A DNA stretch of 64,000 nucleotides from Flavobacteriaceae bacterium PS02336 (GCA_029960065.1 JASCOF010000002.1:744001-808000); one strand, 5' to 3'; numbered from the stretch's first letter, positions 8,566 through 17,339 are shown. The notes: a model not told the origin generated them from the letters alone. Program-made: numbers and translations.

Positions 8566-8590
8566 TAATTTGATGGATTTAGTAGAATTA
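8566..8590. promoter_or_regulatory. Weak operator-like site upstream of the Rrf2 gene
   Basis: TGAT-N7-GTAG followed by AATTA resembles the CTAT-N7-GTAG sites at 9992 and 10206. The left half matches poorly, so this is tentative. Confidence 0.3.
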
Positions 8591-8601
8591 ACTTTATTCT
8601 T

Positions 8602-8633
8602 TTGTGATAGTTCAAACAAAAAGCATACTTTTG
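8602..8633 (+). promoter_or_regulatory. Flavobacterial promoter of the Rrf2 gene
   Basis: A TTG at 8602-8604 and a perfect TAnnTTTG match (TACTTTTG, 8626-8633) are about 21 bases apart, fitting the consensus known from Flavobacterium. Confidence 0.6.
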
Positions 8634-8696
8634 TTATTCAATAATTTGTGAGGGTTTGATCTGAGGTTAAATTCTACAATCTAAAATTTTACATTA

Positions 8697-9107
8697 GTGC
8701 TTTCAAAGAAAACAAAATACGGAATTAAAGCTTTAACATATTTAGCCAGACGTGAAAATAACGAACCGGTACAAATAGCTGAAATTGCGAAAAGCGAACA
8801 CATTTCGATAAAATTCTTAGAAAGTATTTTACTGCTTCTACGGAATTCTGGTTTCTTGGGTGCTAAAAAAGGAAAAGGCGGCGGTTATTATCTGATAAAA
8901 GATCCAAAAGAAATCAGCATGGCAAAAGTCTATCGTATTCTTGAAGGACCAATTGCATTACTGCCTTGCGCCAGTCATAATTTCTACGAAAGATGTGATG
9001 ACTGCGATGACGAATCTACCTGCGCAGCAAGACGCTTAATGACAGAAGTTAGAGATAATACCCTTAAAATATTAGAAAGTAATTCGTTGGCAGATATAGC
9101 ATTTTAA
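8697..9107 (+). CDS. Rrf2-family transcriptional regulator, probable sulfur/cysteine sensor
   Basis: A 136-residue Rrf2 winged-helix protein. The N-terminus LSKKTKYGIKALTYLARR and the KGKGGGYYLIKDP wing (about 59-71) are diagnostic. Four cysteines lie at 91, 100, 103 and 109 (LPCAS...ERCDDC...TCAA), suitable for an Fe-S cluster or thiol sensing. The start is GTG at 8697, with no ATG nearby. It sits between metZ and the sulfite-exporter/sulfate-assimilation cluster, like CymR or IscR-type regulators near cysteine genes. The target is inferred to be the operator-like sites at 9992 and 10206. Confidence 0.92.
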   Translation: MLSKKTKYGIKALTYLARRENNEPVQIAEIAKSEHISIKFLESILLLLRNSGFLGAKKGKGGGYYLIKDPKEISMAKVYRILEGPIALLPCASHNFYERCDDCDDESTCAARRLMTEVRDNTLKILESNSLADIAF

Positions 9108-9122
9108 GTTACTTTAAAACAT

Positions 9123-9163
9123 AAAAAAAAGACCATTTCTGATCTAGAAATGGTCTTTTTTTT
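9123..9163. terminator. Bidirectional terminator between rrf2 and tauE
   Basis: AAAAAAAAGACCATTTCT and AGAAATGGTCTTTTTTTT form a perfect stem with A/T runs on both sides, serving two convergent genes. Confidence 0.9.
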
Positions 9164-9168
9164 AATGA

Positions 9169-9954
9169 TTAATTAAAAATCAATTTATATCCAGCCATAA
9201 AAAGCATTACGGCGATTGCATTTCGCAGAAATAAATCAGGAACTTTTCCACTTAAACTGCTTCCAAGATAAATGCCGGGAAGAGATCCTAATAATAATTG
9301 TCCTAACAATGCTAAATCTAAATTTCCCATAGATGCATGTCCAAGTCCAGCCACTAAAGTTAACGGAACGGCATGTGCAATTTCAGTTCCTACTAAACGT
9401 GGTGTTGGCAGCAATGGATAAAGAAAAAACAAAGTTACTGTTCCTAAAGCGCCGGCTCCAATAGAAGTTAAGGTTACAGTTGCACCCAGCAATATTCCAA
9501 TTCCAATTGTCAGCATATTTTGAGTTGTGCTTTCGCTATGGAATTTATCTCCAGCATGTTTTTGGGAATATTTTAAAATTTTATTTTTAAATATAATCGC
9601 AATCGATGTGAATAATAATGCCCATCCCAAACTGTATTTAATAACACGATTGATGGTTTCAATATCTGTCTTAATGGTGTTTAAAATCCATAAAGTCACT
9701 AAAGCGGCAGGAACACTTCCAAGAGTAAGCCAGCCTGTAATTTTCCAGTTTATATTTCCTTTTTTATTGTGAACAAAAACGCCTCCAGCTTTGGTAAATG
9801 CAGCATAAAGTAAATCTGTCCCTACTGCGGTTGTCGGCGAAATGCCAAAATAGAGTAAAATAGGAGTCATTAGAGAACCGCCGCCAACACCTGTCAATCC
9901 GACAATAAAACCCACTGCTAACCCCGCAATAACAAGACCAATCTGAAAATCCAT
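9169..9954 (-). CDS. TauE/SafE family sulfite exporter-like permease
   Basis: A 261-residue inner-membrane protein with about eight hydrophobic segments. GLTGVGGGSLMTPILLYFGISPTTAVGTDLLYAAFTK near the N-terminus is the first TauE repeat, and TLTSIGAGALGTVTLFFLYP is the second. The family moves sulfite or organosulfur anions. It converges with the Rrf2 gene and is divergent from a second TauE at 10266. Its upstream region carries the CTAT-N7-GTAG operator-like site. Direction and substrate are not readable from sequence. Confidence 0.9.
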   Translation of the reverse strand: MDFQIGLVIAGLAVGFIVGLTGVGGGSLMTPILLYFGISPTTAVGTDLLYAAFTKAGGVFVHNKKGNINWKITGWLTLGSVPAALVTLWILNTIKTDIETINRVIKYSLGWALLFTSIAIIFKNKILKYSQKHAGDKFHSESTTQNMLTIGIGILLGATVTLTSIGAGALGTVTLFFLYPLLPTPRLVGTEIAHAVPLTLVAGLGHASMGNLDLALLGQLLLGSLPGIYLGSSLSGKVPDLFLRNAIAVMLFMAGYKLIFN

Positions 9955-9991
9955 AAAAAAAGTTTGGTGCTAAAATAATAACAATTTTATA

Positions 9992-10018
9992 ATTATCCTA
10001 TAGATTTGGTAGAGATTA
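9992..10018 (-). promoter_or_regulatory. Operator-like site upstream of tauE (minus strand)
   Basis: CCTATAGATTTGGTAG matches the site at 10206-10230, read on its minus strand, at 16 of 21 aligned positions and shares the dyad CTAT-N7-GTAG. It lies 38-64 bases before the start of the minus-strand permease. Rrf2 binding is inferred. Confidence 0.5.
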
Positions 10019-10171
10019 AATGTGTATTTTTACAAATCACAAAATCAAAGTACGCTGTTAAAGTCTGATCAAGCGGCGTATAATTTGTTAAATAAATTAT
10101 TAATCTTTTATTAAAACTCTATTATCATGTTTTTAGAGCAATAGCTTTTGCAAAAAAGTAAATAGATTGTT

Positions 10172-10200
10172 TTGATATTTCAAAATATATAGTACTTTTG
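10172..10200 (+). promoter_or_regulatory. Promoter of the cys operon
   Basis: TTG (10172-10174), 18 bases, then TACTTTTG (10193-10200) match the flavobacterial consensus. The operator-like site follows immediately, where a repressor would block initiation. Confidence 0.65.
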
Positions 10201-10205
10201 CAAAG

Positions 10206-10230
10206 TAATCTACTAAGCCGATAGGGTAAT
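10206..10230 (+). promoter_or_regulatory. Operator-like site at the cys operon start
   Basis: CTACTAAGCCGATAGGGTAA (plus strand) is the reverse-complement counterpart of the site at 9992-10018. It overlaps the expected transcription start, fitting repression. The 9955-10265 gap otherwise shows no gene. Confidence 0.55.
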
Positions 10231-10265
10231 GGATTTTTTTTAAGAAAAAAACACATTCTTAAATT

Positions 10266-11168
10266 ATGGAAAATGAACTTAAATTAAACAATGTTGAGAT
10301 AAAGTCAAATGCTTTATCAAAGGAAAACTTATGGGTTGTGATACCTGTTGTTTTATTGTTAGGTTTGGTATCTACATTAATATATAATCATCACGCTGAA
10401 TTTTCCTGGGACGGATTTGTAGCAGGATTCAATCAGGAATTTTTAGTGTTTTTTGCTATTGGAGTTTTTGCTCAACTGGTTGATGGAACATTAGGAATGG
10501 GGTATGGAGCAACTTCGACGTCATTTTTATTGGCTTATGGAGTGCCACCAGTTGTAAGCAGTACAGCGGTTCACGTTTCGGAAATGTTTACAACGGGAGC
10601 ATCGGCACTTTCGCATCACCGATTCGGGAACATCAATAAAAAATTGGTTAAGCATTTATTAATTCCAGGCGTTTTAGGGTCTATTACAGGAGCTTATTTA
10701 TTGTCTGATGTTATTAATGGTGATATTATAAAGCCGTTTATTGCGGTTTATATGATTGTTTTAGCAGTTATTATTATTCGAAAAGCATTAAAAAAGAATA
10801 TTGTAAAAAAGAAAACTAAAAAGTTAGGCGCTTTAGCCGTTTTTGGAGGTTTTATGGATTCAGTTGGAGGCGGAGGCTGGGGGCCAATTGTCACTTCAAC
10901 TTTATTAGGAAGAGGAAGAAATCCAAGATACACGATTGGTTCTGTAAATGCAGCTGAGTTTGCGATTTCATTTGCAAGTGGTATCACTTTTATGCTTTTT
11001 GGCGGAATCATTGGCTGGCAAGTAATCATCGGATTGATTTTAGGAGGAGTTATTTCAGCACCTTTAGCAGCTTTTTTGGTGAACAAAATCAAAAGAAAAC
11101 CAATGATGGTTGCGGTTGGAGTGCTAATTATATTATTGAGTTTAAAAACATTATCTAAATTATTATAA
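10266..11168 (+). CDS. TauE/SafE family sulfite exporter-like permease, first gene of cys operon
   Basis: A 300-residue membrane protein with a long N-terminal part before the first TauE repeat. AQLVDGTLGMGYGATSTSFLLAYGVPPVVSSTAVHVSEMFTT and FGGFMDSVGGGGWGPIVTSTLLGRG are the two repeat signatures. Several further hydrophobic helices end the protein. It is transcribed with cysH, 25 bases downstream. A sulfate/sulfite transport role follows from the operon. It is only distantly similar to the 261-residue permease at 9169. Confidence 0.92.
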   Translation: MENELKLNNVEIKSNALSKENLWVVIPVVLLLGLVSTLIYNHHAEFSWDGFVAGFNQEFLVFFAIGVFAQLVDGTLGMGYGATSTSFLLAYGVPPVVSSTAVHVSEMFTTGASALSHHRFGNINKKLVKHLLIPGVLGSITGAYLLSDVINGDIIKPFIAVYMIVLAVIIIRKALKKNIVKKKTKKLGALAVFGGFMDSVGGGGWGPIVTSTLLGRGRNPRYTIGSVNAAEFAISFASGITFMLFGGIIGWQVIIGLILGGVISAPLAAFLVNKIKRKPMMVAVGVLIILLSLKTLSKLL

Positions 11169-11193
11169 TTCTTTAGATTAGGAGAAAGAGATT

Positions 11194-11904
11194 ATGAGTG
11201 CGATTATTGTACAAGAATTATTAGAAAAAACTGCAGCTCTTTCGCTTGACGAAACCTTAGTTTATTTAGCAGAAAAATTTCCAGGGAAAGTAATTTTTTC
11301 AACTTCTTTTGGTCAGGAAGATCAGGTAATTACAGATTTTATTGCAAAAAGCAATACTGATATTACCGTTTTCACCTTAGACACGGGAAGATTATTTCAG
11401 GAAACTTACGACGTTTTCCACAAAACATTAAAAAAGTATAAAAGACCTATTGAAGTTTATTTTCCAGAAGCCACTGCTGTTGAAAATTTACTAAAAGCAA
11501 AAGGACCAAACAGCTTTTATGATTCGGTTGAAAATAGAAAAGAATGCTGTTTTATTCGAAAAGTGGTTCCGTTAAGAAAAGCTTTGGCAGGAAATTCAGT
11601 TTGGATTACGGGCTTAAGAGCCGAACAGTCAGAAAACCGACAAGATTTACATTTGTTTGAATACGACGGAAACTTTGAAATCATCAAATTCAATCCGTTA
11701 TTAAAATGGACTTTAGAAGAAGTTGAAACGTATTTGTCAGAAAACAATGTTCCACAAAATGCATTGCATAAACAAGGTTTCGTAAGTATTGGATGTGCGC
11801 CTTGTACGAGAGCGATTTTCCCTGGCGAAGATATCAGAGCCGGAAGATGGTGGTGGGAATCGAGTCATAAAGAGTGTGGTTTGCATAGCGCTAAGAAAGA
11901 GTAA
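11194..11904 (+). CDS. cysH: APS reductase (assimilatory, Fe-S type CysH)
   Basis: A 236-residue PAPS/APS reductase. The PP-loop-like STSFGQEDQ (about 36) and LDTGRLFQET bind the nucleotide. Cysteines 118-119 (KECCFIRK) and 201/204 (CAPC) form the [4Fe-4S] ligand set of APS reductases, and Cys228 in ECGLH is the catalytic thiol. It reduces APS to sulfite. The Fe-S ligands and the lack of an APS kinase in the operon both favour APS as substrate over PAPS. It lies between the permease and cysD. Confidence 0.95.
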   Translation: MSAIIVQELLEKTAALSLDETLVYLAEKFPGKVIFSTSFGQEDQVITDFIAKSNTDITVFTLDTGRLFQETYDVFHKTLKKYKRPIEVYFPEATAVENLLKAKGPNSFYDSVENRKECCFIRKVVPLRKALAGNSVWITGLRAEQSENRQDLHLFEYDGNFEIIKFNPLLKWTLEEVETYLSENNVPQNALHKQGFVSIGCAPCTRAIFPGEDIRAGRWWWESSHKECGLHSAKKE

Positions 11905-11997
11905 ACAGACTTTTTAGAATAAAGAAGCAAGAGGCAAGACTTCTGCAGAGAATAGAATATAGATTATAGAATAAAGAGTGGAGATTTTTAGATCAGG

Positions 11998-12030
11998 CAA
12001 CTTGAAACTTTAAACATGAAACCTGAAACA
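11998..12030. repeat. Degenerate direct repeat before cysD
   Basis: CAACTTGAAACTTTAAAC and ATGAAACCTGAAAC repeat one another with a period near 10. The same words precede metZ and cysN. Confidence 0.55.
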
Positions 12031-12065
12031 AAATTTTCACAAACAAAATATCAAACAAAAAAACA

Positions 12066-12965
12066 ATGAGTTCAGTATTAAAAACAAACGCTTTAGAGAG
12101 TGAAGCGATATACATTTTCAGAGAAGTAATTTCACAGTTTGACAAACCGGTTTTACTTTTCTCAGGAGGAAAAGATTCTATTACATTAGTGCGTTTGGCG
12201 CAAAAAGCATTTTTCCCTGCTAAGATTCCGTTTCCTCTATTGCATGTTGATACGGGACACAATTTTCCTGAAACTATTGCTTTCAGAGATAAATTGGTAG
12301 AAGAATTAGGTTTAGAATTAATCGTTCGTAATGTTCAGGATGCTATTGACGAAGGAAAAGTAGTTGAAGAAACAGGAAAATATTCTAGTAGAAACAGCCT
12401 GCAAACGACAACACTTTTGGATGCAATTGAAGAATTTAAGTTTGATGCTTGTATTGGAGGTGCACGTCGTGATGAAGAAAAAGCAAGAGCTAAAGAACGT
12501 ATTTTCTCTGTTCGTGATGATTTCGGACAATGGGACGAAAAAAATCAGAGACCTGAGTTGTTTGATATTTTAAATGGAAAAATTGAAAATGGACAAAACG
12601 TTCGTGTTTTCCCAATTTCAAACTGGACAGAATTAGATGTTTGGAGTTATATCGAAAAAGAACACATCGAAATTCCATCAATCTATTTTTCACATAAAAG
12701 AAAAGTTTTTTTGAGAGACGGTTTAATCTGGTCGCATTCTCCTTTTGTGTACCAAGAAGAAGACGAACAAATCGAAGAAAGAATTGTTCGCTTCAGAACC
12801 GTTGGAGATATGAGTTGTACCGCAGCAGTTGAATCTTACGCAGCAACAATCGAAGAAGTTGTAGGCGAAATCAGAGAATCAACAATTTCTGAAAGAGGAG
12901 CCAGAATTGATGACAAACGTTCTGAAGCTGCAATGGAGAAAAGAAAACAACAAGGATACTTTTAA
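12066..12965 (+). CDS. cysD: Sulfate adenylyltransferase subunit 2
   Basis: A 299-residue ATP sulfurylase catalytic subunit. The PP-loop LLFSGGKDSITLVRLAQKAF (about 32-51) and the IGGARRDEEKARAKERIFS segment are characteristic. The C-terminus DDKRSEAAMEKRKQQGYF is the usual CysD end. It makes APS from sulfate and ATP, driven by the GTPase CysN encoded next. Start at ATG 12066. Confidence 0.97.
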   Translation: MSSVLKTNALESEAIYIFREVISQFDKPVLLFSGGKDSITLVRLAQKAFFPAKIPFPLLHVDTGHNFPETIAFRDKLVEELGLELIVRNVQDAIDEGKVVEETGKYSSRNSLQTTTLLDAIEEFKFDACIGGARRDEEKARAKERIFSVRDDFGQWDEKNQRPELFDILNGKIENGQNVRVFPISNWTELDVWSYIEKEHIEIPSIYFSHKRKVFLRDGLIWSHSPFVYQEEDEQIEERIVRFRTVGDMSCTAAVESYAATIEEVVGEIRESTISERGARIDDKRSEAAMEKRKQQGYF

Positions 12966-13040
12966 TTCAATTAAAAATCGAGAATTAAAAATTAAAAGTT
13001 AGAATCAAAAAAACAAAAACATACAGATTTATAAGTTTCG

Positions 13041-13078
13041 AGAGAACATGAAACCTGAAACTTTAAACCTGAAACAAT
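13041..13078. repeat. Degenerate direct repeat before cysN
   Basis: AACATGAAACCTGAAAC and TTTAAACCTGAAAC are near-copies. It belongs to the same phrase family as 7204 and 11998. Confidence 0.55.
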
Positions 13079-13085
13079 ATATAAG

Positions 13086-14330
13086 ATGGACGTTTTAAAA
13101 ATAGCAACAGCAGGAAGTGTAGATGACGGAAAAAGTACTTTGATCGGGAGATTATTGTACGATACAAAATCATTGACGACTGATAAAATAGAAGCAATCG
13201 AAAAAAGCAGTAAACAAAAAGGATACGATTATCTTGATTTTTCTTTGGCTACAGACGGATTAGTAGCAGAAAGAGAACAAGGAATCACAATTGATGTTGC
13301 GCATATTTATTTTTCGACTGCAAAGAAAAGTTACATTATTGCTGATACTCCAGGTCACGTAGAATATACCAGAAACATGGTTACGGGAGCTTCGACTTCT
13401 CAGGTTTCTATCATTTTAATTGATGCAAGAAAAGGAGTAATTGAGCAGACTTACCGTCACTTTTTTATCAATAATTTATTGCGAGTAAAAGAGGTAATTG
13501 TTGCGATTAATAAAATGGATTTAGTGGATTATTCTGAAGAAGTTTTCAATAAAATCAAAGCCGATTTTCAGGCATTAAATGCAAAAAGCACATTCAAAGA
13601 GCAAAACGTAAGTTACATTCCGTTAAGTGCAATCAACGGTGGAAACGTGGTTGACAAATCTGAAAATATGCCTTGGTATGATGGACAAACTGTATTGGAA
13701 CATTTAGAAGGATTACATGCTTCTGATGTTTTTGAAGCAGGAAAAGCACGTTTCCCAGTTCAAACCGTGATTCGTCCAAAAACAGAAGAATACCACGATT
13801 TTAGAGGATACGCTGGAAAATTATACGGAAATTCAATCAAAGTTGGAGATGCGGTAACGGTTCTTCCTTCTTTAACAGAATCAAAAGTATCTAAAATTCA
13901 CTTTTTCGATAAAACATTTGACGAAGCCGTTGCAGGTTCTTCAATCACAATCGAATTAGAAAATGATATCAATGTAACAAGAGGTGACATGATTGTAAAA
14001 TCATCAGAACTTCCAAAAATTGAAAAAGATATTACCACAACAGTTTGCTGGATGGATAGTAAAAAACTGGTTCCGGGAACTAAATATTTGGTACAACACA
14101 ATACAAACAGAGTTTTAGCAAAAGTAGAAAGTATCAAAAATACAATTGCTACAGATTACTCAGGAACGACAGAAGCTTCACAATTAGCCATCAACGAAAT
14201 TGGAGAAGTAACGATCAAATTAAGCAAACCGTTATATTTTGATTCATACAACGAAAACAAATCAAACGGAGCTTTTATCTTAATTGATACAGCAACAAAC
14301 ACAACAGCAGGAGTAGGATTTATCAGGTAA
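13086..14330 (+). CDS. cysN: Sulfate adenylyltransferase subunit 1 (GTPase)
   Basis: A 414-residue EF-Tu-like GTPase. G1 is GSVDDGKSTLIGRL, G3 is DTPGH, and NKMD is G4; the switch region ATDGLVAEREQGITIDVAH precedes G3. Length matches CysN without a C-terminal APS kinase, so APS is not converted to PAPS by this cluster. It follows cysD with a 120-base repeat-rich spacer. Confidence 0.96.
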   Translation: MDVLKIATAGSVDDGKSTLIGRLLYDTKSLTTDKIEAIEKSSKQKGYDYLDFSLATDGLVAEREQGITIDVAHIYFSTAKKSYIIADTPGHVEYTRNMVTGASTSQVSIILIDARKGVIEQTYRHFFINNLLRVKEVIVAINKMDLVDYSEEVFNKIKADFQALNAKSTFKEQNVSYIPLSAINGGNVVDKSENMPWYDGQTVLEHLEGLHASDVFEAGKARFPVQTVIRPKTEEYHDFRGYAGKLYGNSIKVGDAVTVLPSLTESKVSKIHFFDKTFDEAVAGSSITIELENDINVTRGDMIVKSSELPKIEKDITTTVCWMDSKKLVPGTKYLVQHNTNRVLAKVESIKNTIATDYSGTTEASQLAINEIGEVTIKLSKPLYFDSYNENKSNGAFILIDTATNTTAGVGFIR

Positions 14331-14340
14331 ACCTGCTGTA

Positions 14341-14478
14341 AGCTATAAGCTATAGGCTTTAGGCTAAAAAAAAAAACACAGATCAGGTATTTAGGGAAGC
14401 TTAAAGCTTATTGCCTAAAGCCTAAAGCAAGAAAGTAAAAAAAGCTTATAGCCTAAAGCTTAAAGCCTAAAGCGTAAA
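14341..14478. repeat. Degenerate repeat of TAAAGCCTAAAGC words before sulfite reductase
   Basis: The spacer is built from AAGCTATAAGCTATAGGC and repeated GCCTAAAGC words in both orientations (GGCTTTAGGC and GCCTAAAGCC), giving possible stem-loops inside the operon. Confidence 0.6.
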
Positions 14479-14482
14479 AGAA

Positions 14483-16573
14483 ATGGAAAGTTTTAGAACA
14501 GAAATAGAAAATCCGGTAGTTCAGAAGGAGATTATCGAATTAGAAAAAAAGATTCATTTATTCCGTGGAGGAAAAATTGATGATGAGCGTTTTCGTAGTC
14601 TTCGTTTAGCGCGTGGAATCTACGGTCAGCGTCAGGAAGGCGTTCAGATGATTCGTATCAAATTGCCATATGGTAAAGTTACCAGTGAACAATTGGTGCG
14701 TATCACGCAAGTTTCTGATGAATATTCTACAGGGCGTTTGCACATTACAACGCGTCAGGATATCCAGATTCACTATGTAAGTTTAGACAGAACACCAGAA
14801 CTTTGGGCAGATTTGGCTAAAGACGATATTACACTTCGTGAAGCTTGTGGAAACACAGTGAGAAATATTACAGGAAGCGAATTAGCAGGAGTTGACGTAA
14901 ACGAACCATTTGATGTTTCGCCTTATGCACACGGACTTTTCCAATATCTGTTGAGAAACCCTATTTGTCAGGAAATGGGACGTAAATTCAAAATTTCGTT
15001 CTCTTCTTCAGACGAAGATACCGCTCTGAGTTACTTGCACGATTTAGGATTTATTCCGAAAATTAAAGACGGACAACGCGGATTTAAAATCATGTTTGGA
15101 GGAGGTTTAGGATCTCAGCCAGCGCATGCCGAATTGCTTTCAGAATTCGTTCCAGTAAACGAAATCATTCCAACAGCAGAAGGAATCATTCGTATTTTCG
15201 ATAGATACGGAGAACGTGCTAAAAGAATGAAAGCGCGTATGAAATTCTTAATCAAAGAAATGGGAAGAGATGTTTTCCTTGATTTGGTTGAACAAGAGAA
15301 AAAAGCCATCGCTTTTGAAACATACGAAATTGATACAACCGCTTTTGATGGTCCAATTCCAGAACCAGTTTTAGAAGTTCCGCAAGTTACAATTGAAGAT
15401 ACAGAAGCTTATGAAGCATGGAAAAATTCGAATGTAATCAAGCAGAAACAAGACGGTTATTATGCTATCGGAATCAAAGTTTTATTAGGAGATTTTTATA
15501 CGGATAAAGCGAGATTATTAGCCGATTTAATTAAGAATTACGGAGCAAATGAATTACGTTTTTCATTGCGTCAAAATATTGTAATACGTCACGTAAAAGA
15601 AGAGAATTTACCATTCTTTTACCAAGAATTAGCCAAGTTGGATTTTGTTCAATTAGGATATAATTCAGTTGGAGATATTACGGCATGTCCGGGTACAGAT
15701 ACTTGCAACTTGGGGATTGCAAGTAGTACCGGTATTGCAGAAGAATTAGAAAGAGTTTTAGCGGCTGAATATCCTCAGTATTTAAACAACCGCGAAATCG
15801 AAATCAAAATTTCAGGCTGTATGAATGCTTGCGGACAGCACAATATGTCTGCAATTGGATTCCAAGGAATGTCTATCAATTCAGGAAAACTAGTGGCTCC
15901 AGCTTTACAAGTTTTATTGGGTGGAGGAAGATTAGGAAACGGAGCAGGACGTTTTGCTGATAAAGTAATAAAAGTGCCTAGTCGTAGAGGTCCTGATGCG
16001 TTGCGTACCATTTTAAATGATTTTGATGCTAACGGAAGCGGACAAAAATTCTTAGATTATTATGATACAAAAGGAGAAAAATATTTCTACGAAATCTTAA
16101 AACCGTATGCAGATGTAACCAATTTAACAGAAGCTGATTTTGTGGATTGGGGTAATGCAGACAATTACGTAAAAGCAGTTGGAGTTGGAGAATGTGCCGG
16201 AGTGGTGATCGATTTAGTAGCGACTTTATTGTTTGAAGCTAAAGAGAAATTAATCTTGGCTCAGGAATCTTTCGACGAGAAAAAATGGTCAGATGCTATT
16301 TACCATGCTTACGCAGGATTTGTAAATGGAGCAAAAGCATTGTTATTGGCAGAAAACCAAAAAACAAATCACCACGCAGGAATTGTAGACTTGTTTGATA
16401 CTGTTTTTATTGAAAATAATAAAATCGAATTAAACTCAACTTTTAAAGACTTGGTTTACCAAATCAATAAAAATGAACCATCAGAAGCTTTCGCTAAAGA
16501 TTACATTGCTCAGGCAGTAGTTTTCTTTGATAAAATCGAAACTTTCAGAGCTCAGGAATTAGAAAATGCATAA
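14483..16573 (+). CDS. Ferredoxin-type sulfite reductase with C-terminal HEPN-like domain
   Basis: A 696-residue protein. Residues 1 to about 560 form a siroheme sulfite/nitrite reductase: TGRLHITTRQDIQIH, TVRNITGSELAGVD, and cluster cysteines 402, 408 (ACPGTDTC), 446 and 450 (SGCMNAC). Residues about 570-690 read as a HEPN helical domain: KKWSDAIYHAYAGFVNGAKALLL then HHAGIVDLFDTVF, like HEPN proteins linked to nucleotidyltransferases. The HEPN RNase motif RxxxxH is absent, so a structural or partner-binding role is more likely. It reduces sulfite to sulfide. It overlaps cobA by 8 bases. Confidence 0.9.
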   Translation: MESFRTEIENPVVQKEIIELEKKIHLFRGGKIDDERFRSLRLARGIYGQRQEGVQMIRIKLPYGKVTSEQLVRITQVSDEYSTGRLHITTRQDIQIHYVSLDRTPELWADLAKDDITLREACGNTVRNITGSELAGVDVNEPFDVSPYAHGLFQYLLRNPICQEMGRKFKISFSSSDEDTALSYLHDLGFIPKIKDGQRGFKIMFGGGLGSQPAHAELLSEFVPVNEIIPTAEGIIRIFDRYGERAKRMKARMKFLIKEMGRDVFLDLVEQEKKAIAFETYEIDTTAFDGPIPEPVLEVPQVTIEDTEAYEAWKNSNVIKQKQDGYYAIGIKVLLGDFYTDKARLLADLIKNYGANELRFSLRQNIVIRHVKEENLPFFYQELAKLDFVQLGYNSVGDITACPGTDTCNLGIASSTGIAEELERVLAAEYPQYLNNREIEIKISGCMNACGQHNMSAIGFQGMSINSGKLVAPALQVLLGGGRLGNGAGRFADKVIKVPSRRGPDALRTILNDFDANGSGQKFLDYYDTKGEKYFYEILKPYADVTNLTEADFVDWGNADNYVKAVGVGECAGVVIDLVATLLFEAKEKLILAQESFDEKKWSDAIYHAYAGFVNGAKALLLAENQKTNHHAGIVDLFDTVFIENNKIELNSTFKDLVYQINKNEPSEAFAKDYIAQAVVFFDKIETFRAQELENA

Positions 16574-17339
16574 TATAAAACCCAAAATAACTTTAGTCGG
16601 TGCAGGTCCGGGCGATCCTGATTTACTTACGCTGAAAGCTGTAAAAGCATTGGCTGAAGCAAATGTGGTTTTATACGACGCTTTGGCCAACGAAGAAATT
16701 CTGGATTATGCGCCTAAAAATGCCATCCGAATTTTTGTTGGAAAAAGAATCGGAAATCATGCTTATACGCAGGATCAAATCAATCAGTTGATTGTAGATA
16801 ATGCTTTGACATACGGAAATGTAGTTCGGTTAAAAGGTGGAGATCCATTTATTTTTGGAAGAGGAAGCGAAGAAGTGGAATTTGCAGAAAGTTTCGGAAT
16901 TGAAACGATTGTAGTTCCCGGAATTTCATCTGTAGTTGCGGTTCCTGCAAGTCAGGGAATTTCGATTACAAAAAGAGGTGTTTCAGAAAGCTTTTGGGCA
17001 ATTACAGGAACAACTTCTGATAGAAAATTATCTTCAGATGTAGCTTTGGCAGCACAATCATCAGCAACAGTTGTGATTTTGATGGGAATGCACAAATTGC
17101 TTCAAATTATCGATTTGTTTCAAAAAGAAAACAAAGGAAATTTACCCGTTGCAATCATTCAAAACGGAACAACGGCGGAAGAAAAAGTTGGCGTTGGAAC
17201 AGTCGATTCGATTTTAGAAGTTGTAAAAGAAAAAGAATTAGGTTCACCAGCCATTATTGTTCTTGGAGAAGTTGTAAGAGAAAGCAATAAATTAAAAGGC
17301 TTTTACGAAGAATTTTTATCAAAAGAAACCATTCATTAA
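16566..17339 (+). CDS. cobA: Uroporphyrinogen-III C-methyltransferase
   Basis: A 257-residue SUMT. VGAGPGDPDLLTLKAVKAL at the N-terminus, VVRLKGGDPFIFGRGSEE near 90, and VVPGISSVVAVPASQGI are the family hallmarks. It methylates uroporphyrinogen III twice with SAM to give precorrin-2, the siroheme precursor. Its start overlaps the end of the sulfite reductase gene, tying siroheme supply to the enzyme that needs it. Confidence 0.96.
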   Translation: MHNIKPKITLVGAGPGDPDLLTLKAVKALAEANVVLYDALANEEILDYAPKNAIRIFVGKRIGNHAYTQDQINQLIVDNALTYGNVVRLKGGDPFIFGRGSEEVEFAESFGIETIVVPGISSVVAVPASQGISITKRGVSESFWAITGTTSDRKLSSDVALAAQSSATVVILMGMHKLLQIIDLFQKENKGNLPVAIIQNGTTAEEKVGVGTVDSILEVVKEKELGSPAIIVLGEVVRESNKLKGFYEEFLSKETIH

